This document shows positions 56,539-64,000 of a DNA stretch of 64,000 nucleotides, piece by piece. Location of the stretch: assembly GCF_024763615.1 (NCBI RefSeq), contig NC_077223.1, positions 15,686,001-15,750,000 of the forward strand, given 5' to 3'. This DNA is from Phlebotomus papatasi. Taxonomy: Eukaryota; Arthropoda; Insecta; Diptera; Psychodidae. Both the position numbers and the translations under genes were made by a program. The notes below the pieces were generated by a model. That model saw nothing but the letters and a program-made list of their open reading frames with translations. It was not told where the DNA came from and searched no databases. The stretch's first letter is position 1; every line of letters starts with the position of its first letter.

Positions 56539-57519
56539 AATTTTTCTTCATATTTTCCTCATAATAAATTCTTACTAATTACCACCTTAACTATCTCAGC
56601 AAGAACAAATCGGCCAAAGATGAACAATAAAAATAAACTAAGCAAAACAGACCTCTGTTGAAACGAACTATCTTTGTCCTTTGGAATGTTATCAATAAAG
56701 TGAATGAGATATGAAAATATTTCTCTGGTATTTTCTTTGCTTTTACCACAAATATTCTCTGTTTTGCTATTTCTGAATCATTGCTTCTGCCTCTTCTGTC
56801 TATCCACTATCTCTTCCAATTCCAATACTCCATAACAGGAAGCAATTCTCAATGGTATATCGCACATTATATCGCAATCACTTTTTCACCAATTGATACA
56901 AATTTAGACGCAATTTTCTCGTTTCACTTTTTGAGTCATCAAATTTAAGCTCACTATAGAATTCATTATTACCTCCAATTTGCCATTCAAGATGAATCCC
57001 TGCCATGTTATTTTTTTCACTTTTTTTTTTGCTGCTGCTAATTTATAACAACAATGTGACACACGCATATTCTAACAGATCTCTGTGTAAAAAAAATGCT
57101 CGAAATTGCAGAAAAATAGCATTTTTAGCACTATTGAGAGATGATAATTGTTGAGAATATGGGAGTGGAATCAATAAGAAATAATTTCAGAAGGCATTTT
57201 TCGTGAGAAAAATCACACTTTAAATATGAATGATGTTGATTGTAATTGTAGCAGAATGTGCAACATACATGGATGATTCTGTTCCATACTATTCTAAGTA
57301 GAGTTAGAAAGTTTAGAATAACACATTTTTGTTCAGTAATAAATATTGTTCAGAAATCTTTTTATATCATTCTAAATATCGAAATAATCCGCAACTTCTT
57401 GGTTTCCCTTTCTCAAGAAATTATCTCTATTTTTATACATTAAAAATTTATATCAAAATGGTGCATTAGAATTTAGAATTTGGTTTTATTGACTATTTTT
57501 TGACCAGAAAAAAGTGTGA

Positions 57520-57812
57520 CACTGGTAAAAATAAAAGGGTCAAATTGACCCTTTTCAACAAAAATGGATCATATTTAATCCTTTGAAAGGTTCACTTGAA
57601 TCTTTTGAAGTTTTTTATGCATTTATCACGATAGATTATGTTTTATCGTAAATTTATTTATTTATTACTTTTATCGTATTTCTCTCATCTGAGCGAACAC
57701 CAAAGATGACTTTTTCATTGTTTTTATTCGATTATTTCGGAGATAAATAGGTGTCAACAAAACAGTGATCCTTCCAAAGGATCATCGGCGACCTTTTAAT
57801 TTTTTACCAGTG
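57520..57812. repeat. MITE with CACTGGTAAAAA ends
   Basis: CACTGGTAAAAATAAAAGGG is inverted at the right end (CCTTTTAATTTTTTACCAGTG). Palindromic GGGTCAAATTGACCC near the left end and GGATCAT words at both sides. Confidence 0.7.
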
Positions 57813-57854
57813 GACCAGGAGGTGAACAAGTATGATCAGCTTCGTGTGGCCAAG

Positions 57855-59686
57855 TAGGGGAAACCGGGATACATTTAGCCAATAAATGAGGCGTTTTTCA
57901 CGCATGATTTATGGAAAAATGATACAGTTTATCTAATATTTTTATGTTTCATAAGTAGCATTAGGATATTGGCTGTATGAAACAGTGTAGTCCAAGGCTC
58001 TAAATTCCTTGAGTTTTTCTAGAGAGGATAATAAACAAAGTTTGACACATTGGTTACACGTTCCCCGGCCTAGGAAGATATAGCCATTTATGCGGTACTA
58101 GGGTAGAGTCAGTACTTTTTCGCCAGTAAGCCCTTTTTCGCCACCTAAATTAAAAACACATTTTAAGAGAATTATGAGTTCGTGGAACTACGAAATGAGT
58201 GTTATTTCGTGAACTCTAGCCAAATGAATCAGAAAACCATATCAGATGCTTCACCGAATAGATTATTTGCAAGTTAATTAAAGAAATTGTTGACAAGGTG
58301 AACAGTCACCAAAAAAATATGGAGATCTTAATAAACTTGTCAACGCTCAGACAAATTGTCTTGCATTATTTTATGTTTTTTCAGTACAGTATTCGATATT
58401 TTTTCACTGAAAGTCAATCCGTTATTAACTAAGCTTTGTTCTAATATAAGTTTTTAATAATGTTTCAAAAAAAAAAAGAAATACGGATGTGGTGAAATAG
58501 GGCTTACTTTTTTCGGTTGTGTAAGTACTTTTCGCCGCTCATTTTTCCAAGCATTTTACAAGTGGCGCTCCTCGCGGAATTTAGTTGAAACAGGCGTAAT
58601 TTTCAATTTTTGTCGCAAATAAAAAATGTGCAAAAAATCATTCGAAATACTCTAATAATTGTCTAATATCGGTGTTAAATAAGAAAAGTACTGTGCCGTG
58701 TACTTTTGGGGGTTTTCGAAAGCAGCTGTTTCTTAAAAATCAATTGAAAACAAGTGGCGAAAAAGTGCTTACACAGTGGCGAAAAACTGTTTACAAGGTG
58801 GCGAAAAGTACTGAAACATGCATTGTTGCAGGAAATGTACTTTTTCAACCAGATACTCAAAATTTCCCGGAAAGTCTTCTGGTTCAATAGATAGACAATG
58901 CTTCACAGCACTTGTACACAAAATTTCATTTTATTTCGACAAAAAGTGGAAGAATTATAAGGGTGTCAAACCTTAAGGTGGCGAAAAGTACTTACTCTAC
59001 CCTAATTGCAACCAGTTTTCCAGACAGACGAAATTTCAAACTGGAGATACAAAATATTGTTTTTCTTGATACACTGAAGCCCACTGATGATAAATATGTC
59101 ACTTAAGTATAATGAAAAAGGCTTTAGCCGACTTTTTTATGACATTTTTGCAATTGCAGCAAAATTGATGCAAACATCCTGAAAAAATCTATTTCACAAA
59201 TTGCTCATCCGAATGGTAATATTGCTTGGAATATCAATAGTACTCTTTCATCTAAGAATTATCCATGTATTTGTGAAAAATCATCAATAGGTTTATCCCG
59301 CCACGGAAGAGTGGCTACAATTGCCCCGAGGGCTGTTTCAGTGCTTATACAAAAAAGGAGATAATTATTATACAAGTGAAAAATATCTCTTAATTAACTT
59401 TATTAAACCAGAAACAAAGTAAAACTATGAGATTTTGGCTAACAACTTAGACAACCAAAAGCTGGGCCAAAAACTGTAATAGCAAAATTACAATTTTATA
59501 TCCATTTTATAAAAATGCTTCTAAATTGTAGGATAACAGGATCAGACTTATTAATATTTCTGGTAATATGGGGATGTGTTCCTACTTTCATTAAAAAATA
59601 CTTTGCTCATTGTACATTTTAAGGGCAACAAAAAAAAATTCACTGTCTACTTGTACCCCTGGCTAATTGTACCCCGGTCTCCCCTA
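57855..59686. mobile_element. TAGGGGAAACCGGG-type element, host of a nested MITE
   Basis: TAGGGGAAACCGGGATACATTTAGCC at the left is opposed at the right by GGCTAATTGTACCCCGGTCTCCCCTA. Removing the nested element at 58099-59004 leaves about 0.93 kb. No transposase frame is convincing. Confidence 0.7.
58099..59004. mobile_element. Nested MITE with TAGGGTAGAGTCAGTACTTT ends
   Basis: TAGGGTAGAGTCAGTACTTT is inverted at the right end (AAAAGTACTTACTCTACCCTA). The word GTGGCGAAAAAGTRCTTAC or its complement occurs at least six times (for example 58112, 58131, 58754, 58776, 58798 and 58978). It interrupts the element at 57855-59686. Confidence 0.75.
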
Positions 59687-59979
59687 TACTACGAATGGCA
59701 AATGGGCAGATTGCGTCGGTCAGTCACCGATAAATCTCCAGGATCGTACTGATCGGCACCCATCGGCACCCAAAGTGAACCGTGAATACCAGACTTGTTT
59801 ACTCCCTATGTATGGCTTATTGAGTTCAAAAAAGATATCAACATACACTGGAAAAATTATAAAATTAATTATATTAAAAGGATTTAAAAGCTTATTAACA
59901 GGAACATATCAAAGTATTATAACTCTACATTGAATATTACGACTATGCTAATTTGAATGTTATTAAATTTGTTATACCA

Positions 59980-60201
59980 TAGGGGGAAGTGGGGCACCTT
60001 CGAAAGTGGGGTACCTTTGAAATTGGGATTTTCACCTACTTTTAAATATAATTGTGCCTTTATATCATTACGATATAATAAAGTACAAACAGATTGAGAA
60101 GCTAAATTACATTATGATATGGCTAAGTTCTACTTAAACATAAGAAGAAAAATCCCAATTTCAAAAGTGGCCCATTTTTAAAGATGCCCCACTTCCCCCT
60201 A
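59980..60201. repeat. MITE with TAGGGGGAAGTGGGGCACC ends
   Basis: TAGGGGGAAGTGGGGCACCT is inverted at the right end (GATGCCCCACTTCCCCCTA). GTGGGG(C/T)ACCTT(C/T)GAAA is repeated twice at the left. Confidence 0.8.
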
Positions 60202-60362
60202 TCTCTGTTTAATATTTTGTTACTCAATTAAAATATCAAAATAAATTGTATAAAAATTAGACGAATTTGTTTCTAAAGTACATATTATATTCGTATTCAT
60301 ATATTTCTCACATTTTGCCCAATAACTTTCTCACATTTCACATTTTGCAAAATATAAGTTGA

Positions 60363-60709
60363 TAGGGTAAGTGTGCTAAATTTCGGCATTGTTGCATGCA
60401 AGCGCCAAAGTCTCAAGTTTGAAATGTAATATTTTTAATAAAAATTGTATATATTTGTAACTATTACTATTTATTTTCTCTAAAATAATTCTTAATACAT
60501 TTTAAAATGAATGAAAATGTAGACATAGCATTGGTGGCCTATTTTCAAAGTCTTTTTCACATCATCTTGTTTGTCGAGGCGACATTTTTTGTTATTTTTT
60601 GCATTGCACAATCTCAAGAGTATGCAAAAACTAAAAATTCATGGAAATTTGAGGAACAAAAAATGTGGCCGAAATTGCAAGCTGGTCGGAATTTGGCACA
60701 CTTACCCTA
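60363..60709. repeat. MITE, TAGGGTAAGTGTGCCAAAT family (copy 4)
   Basis: TAGGGTAAGTGTGCTAAATT and the inverted GAATTTGGCACACTTACCCTA. Internal CAAGCGCCAAAGTCTCAAGT is shared with 38048-38465. Confidence 0.8.
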
Positions 60710-61900
60710 CAAATGTATTTTCTAAAAAATTATTATTTTCAATTAGAATAATATGGAATAGAAACGTTGATTTAACTACGTACTATATAAAATGAACTTC
60801 GGATTAAAAAAAGAAAGCATTTGATTGAAAATATCTAGCAATTTATAAACAAAATATAATGTCATAACTGATAACTAAATACTGATAACTATCGAACGTT
60901 TGTCTTTACTATGTTAGTCAAATTTGCATTGCCTTGCACAGATTTATTTATTTATTCTAATACTATTCTATTTCTATTTAATAATAATAATTACATTTCG
61001 GTTCAAAATACCCTGATTTAAGGGACTCTGCTCTCTTTAAAGGGCAATAAACTGAAATAATAATAATAGACTTAGCTATAGTATTAGATTATGTTATTAT
61101 TAAAACCATTTCCAATAACAAGATCAAATTATTTGTTTTTAATATAATTCTACATTAAAAGGTTTCTAACAAAATAATTTTATAATATAACAAGCTTTAT
61201 GAAACTTTTTTCTACTTATTTTAAGCTTTATAATGCCTCGTTAGAGCGAAATTATGAATGAATATTTTGAAATAAACTATCATAGATCTCAACTTGTGCT
61301 TTTATTATGTCCTGAAATACAAATCTTGACAAAATTATAAAATACTGTCATTAAACTTAAATTAGAAAATACAAATTGTTTTTCGATCTCTAATTTAGAT
61401 ATTCTGTATTAATTTTTCAGTTTCTTTAGGAATAAACTTATTTTTTTTTTTCATTTCTGTCTTATACATAATTGCTTTTCAATCAGTAAGTTCACCTATA
61501 GTACCCCTCAGATTCAGGACTGTATGAAATACTAAAGGGGTTCAAATATATTAATCTAACTGGAATTATAAATAAATCCAGATTAAAGTCCTTATGTGAA
61601 GAAGTTGATAAAAAAATGTGGCGTCATCGTATGACTTGCTCTCCACATTATTTTTTTGTCTTATCACTCAACACTCAAACAAAACATACAACACATACCA
61701 TTGGCCATCAGAAACCGACCAATGAGAATTTACAAAATGCACTTTAAATGATAAGACAGTCGAATATTACCTAATTTTCCTCCCTCTCTATCACTGAACT
61801 TTTTTGTTATATTTCCTCGCATACATAACATTTCTATTAGGATGTGCATGGGGGATTTATTTCGTTTTGTGATTTACATGACGATTGAGCCTGAGGGATA
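60710..61900. other. Gene-free AT-rich interval
   Basis: No gene or repeat with clear ends was recognised; the apolipophorin promoter begins at 61909. Confidence 0.45.
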
Positions 61901-61908
61901 AGATTACC

Positions 61909-61945
61909 TATAAAAACGACGGTGCTAGTCTGGTGAACTTTCAGT
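61909..61945 (+). promoter_or_regulatory. TATA box and initiator of the apolipophorin-III-like gene
   Basis: TATAAAAA at 61909-61916 and the initiator TCAGTTT at 61941-61947, exactly 32 bases apart, with a leader of about 90 bases before the ATG. Confidence 0.75.
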
Positions 61946-62032
61946 TTACTTTCAGGGAACATTTAAATAAGCACGTCTCGCATTTCAGCAGGATTTTTCC
62001 GAAGTGATCATTTAATCTATTAAGTGAAAGTT

Positions 62033-62903
62033 ATGGCTAAATCTTGCATCATTGTTCTTGCTCTCTGCCTTCTGCAGGTATAATTTATTTATTCCTATAA
62101 CATTAGTGTCGTGCAGCTTTCTGTGTTTTCAATATAAGTTATCCTTGTTAAAGAAATGCATTTCTCAAATTTTTCGTGACTATTGCGACCAAACTAAGGC
62201 TAGAAAGTTTTAACTTCATCCCTTTGAAAAATTATAAGATTACTTCCCGATTTTATTAAATTTTTTTTATATTTTATTTTTTAGTTTGCCTGTGGAGGTG
62301 TTGTTCGTCGTGATGCTCCTGCTGAAACCACAAATAGTCCCATCACGGAATTCTCAGTTGTAGCTCAAGAAACACTGGATACACTCCACAAGGGTTTCTT
62401 GGAGTTCTTCCAAGTCAAATCCAATGATGAATTAGCCGATTTAGTTCGTGTTGAAGCCAGAAAATATGCCACCAAATTGCAAGATCTTGGTGCAGATTTA
62501 ACCAAAGAAGTATGTCTTTACTTTAAAATTGTGGATAAATTTGGAAAGTAAATTTTTTCCTTCTTATTTTCCTTTATTCCAGGCTCAGAAGTATTCTGGT
62601 GACTTTGATGATGCTTTGAACAGTGTGAAGGCTAAGATCAGCGAGACAGTGAGTGATATTGAGAGCAAGAATCCTGAATTGGTGGCTGACTCCAAGAAAT
62701 ACCGAGAAGCCTTTGAAACCAATCTCAAAACAATTATTGCGGAAACCCAGAGTTTAAGTGAAAAACTTAAGAAAGAGGGTGGAGAAATGACCAACAATTT
62801 CCAGAAGGTGACCCAGGATCTCTATCAAACCAGCGTACAAACAGCCAGTGCCCTATCTCAACAAGTTGAAAATGCTGTAAAGGAACACAAGGCTAAAGTG
62901 TAG
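62033..62903 (+). CDS. Apolipophorin-III-like exchangeable lipid carrier
   Basis: Three exons, 62033-62077, 62285-62509 and 62583-62903, give 196 residues, near the size of apolipophorin-III. The signal peptide is MAKSCIIVLALCLLQFACG, followed by GVVRRDAPAE, a basic junction that may be a short propeptide. The remainder is a series of amphipathic helices rich in Lys, Glu, Ala and Ser (AQETLDTLHKGFLEFFQ; QVENAVKEHKAKV at the end), without Cys after the signal, as in this five-helix haemolymph protein that binds lipophorin surfaces and also bacterial envelopes. Introns are in phase zero. AATAAA at 62950-62955. Paralogy with the Nplp2-like gene is an inference from position and shared N-terminal pattern. 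Confidence 0.85.
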
Positions 62904-62959
62904 ATTGTAAATCTTTAAACATCTGCAATGATATGGTTAAAATCATTTTAATAAAGCTG

Positions 62960-63885
62960 TTTTTTGACAGAAAATTACTAACGCATTATTATTTAAATTA
63001 CGGAAAATTTTCTAATGTCTAAGTTACTGCTTCACTTTGTATATCTCCATGTGTGTCCAGTAAATCCTGAAGCACTTGACGCACACTGATAAGATACTTC
63101 CACAAAATACATTATTCCGAGAAAAACTTAGTAAATTTTCTACGAATACGAGAGAGATAGAAAAGAATCACGATCTGAGTCAGAGGTCAGGCCATGAACT
63201 TGCTGGATGAACGGTTATCAAAGATAATCATGGGGAAAGCTACGGAATTTACTTCAGAGGTCATTTCAGTTCTCATAGTGATTTTTTTTCACTTTCATGA
63301 ACTTCTTTTTCCCTTTCTTGGCGTTTCTGATCAAATTCCAACCAAATGTTTACTTCATCGGAGTCATATTATTAATGTTTATATTTACTGCACTGTACAT
63401 TGATTTAAAATCAAAGTCGAAGGTGATATTCTATTTAACTTAACCGTAGAGCGATTTAAAATAAACAAATTGACTATAGAGCCTTATCTAATGCAAAATA
63501 AATGTTGTGTTGCAAAAAGTAACATATGGCTAAAAGCAAAGATTTAATTGTAATTTAAAGCGAAATATAGTTTAGTTCATATTATTGAAAATTTATAATT
63601 TTTTTCATTAGTTTGATCGGTACTTAATAAATCGTCTATTTAATATATCATTTCTCACCCACAAATATTTCTTATCTTAGATTTTCCTTTGATATTTTCC
63701 TTAATTAAGTCTAACTATGGCGTTTTTGTTATAACTGTGAGTATATAGACACGATATGGAAGAGAACATCCCTTTACAACCATGGAAGCTGGGACATCAA
63801 TCAAGAAATTATGTAACTCTGTATTAGGCATCTTAAAATTAAAAAGTGCTTTTTAATAATACCTATTATAAAATGCTGCAAAAAG
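62960..63885. other. Gene-free AT-rich interval
   Basis: No coding exon, RNA gene or bounded repeat recognised. Confidence 0.45.
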
Positions 63886-63889
63886 CGTA

Positions 63890-64000
63890 TTTTACGGGCT
63901 TCAGACTTAGGGCTTAGCTACATATATGGCTTAATTTCGTCAAATCATCTGCCAATATTTTCTAAAAAAAATTCTGGCTTATTATTGGATTAGATACTAG
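63890..64000. repeat. Dispersed CCATATGG-type repeat, cut by the window end
   Basis: TTTTACGGGCTTCAGACTTAGGGCTTAGC resembles 13825-13860 (in part GGGCTTCACACCTAAGGCTTAGCC). Confidence 0.5.

Overview
The window is AT-rich nuclear DNA of an insect. Genes carry short introns with gt/ag borders, promoters are TATA/initiator type, and most non-coding DNA is miniature transposons. An apolipophorin-III-like gene, a short gene resembling the Drosophila Nplp2 precursor, and an insect-type aldehyde oxidase point to a lower dipteran (a nematoceran such as a sand fly is my guess; the sequence does not fix the species). Bases 297-796 are an assembly gap.

Left part (1-14.6 kb): an interrupted inverted repeat, an orphan last exon, then the minus-strand gene for mitochondrial delta-1-pyrroline-5-carboxylate dehydrogenase. 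Its six exons can be joined in frame from 12181 to 2617. Its introns, 3 and 4.1 kb long, are filled with mobile-element debris. A tRNA-derived SINE and several MITEs lie upstream. Middle-left (14.9-20.2 kb): the splicing-factor gene Es2 sits between two copies, in opposite orientation, of one foldback-like element; the left copy is bounded by TTAA. From 20 to 30 kb there is one secreted YLP-motif protein gene (minus strand) among MITEs and a PIF/Harbinger transposase fragment.

30.6-39.2 kb holds a minus-strand molybdo-flavoenzyme of the aldehyde oxidase type. Seven exons join in frame. Its Mo-site motif carries Asp where the family has catalytic Glu. One intron is almost entirely a transposon whose second copy lies just upstream.

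41.5-63 kb is a run of six plus-strand genes for small secreted proteins: a Cys-rich gene with alternative last exons, a 463-residue polybasic protein, a His/Pro/Val-rich protein, a 96-residue protein, an Nplp2-like protein and an apolipophorin-III-like protein. Each begins with a signal-peptide exon. Five have a TATA-type promoter in view, and three share an Arg-(Arg)-Asp-x-Pro-x-Glu propeptide junction. The proteins look like haemolymph lipid carriers, structural or eggshell-type proteins, and possible peptide precursors.

The repeats are themselves informative. At least seven MITE families have ends of the form TAGGG/TAAGG followed by a repeated short word and a TA target. Two of them retain short coding remnants resembling the helix-turn-helix of pogo-type transposases.
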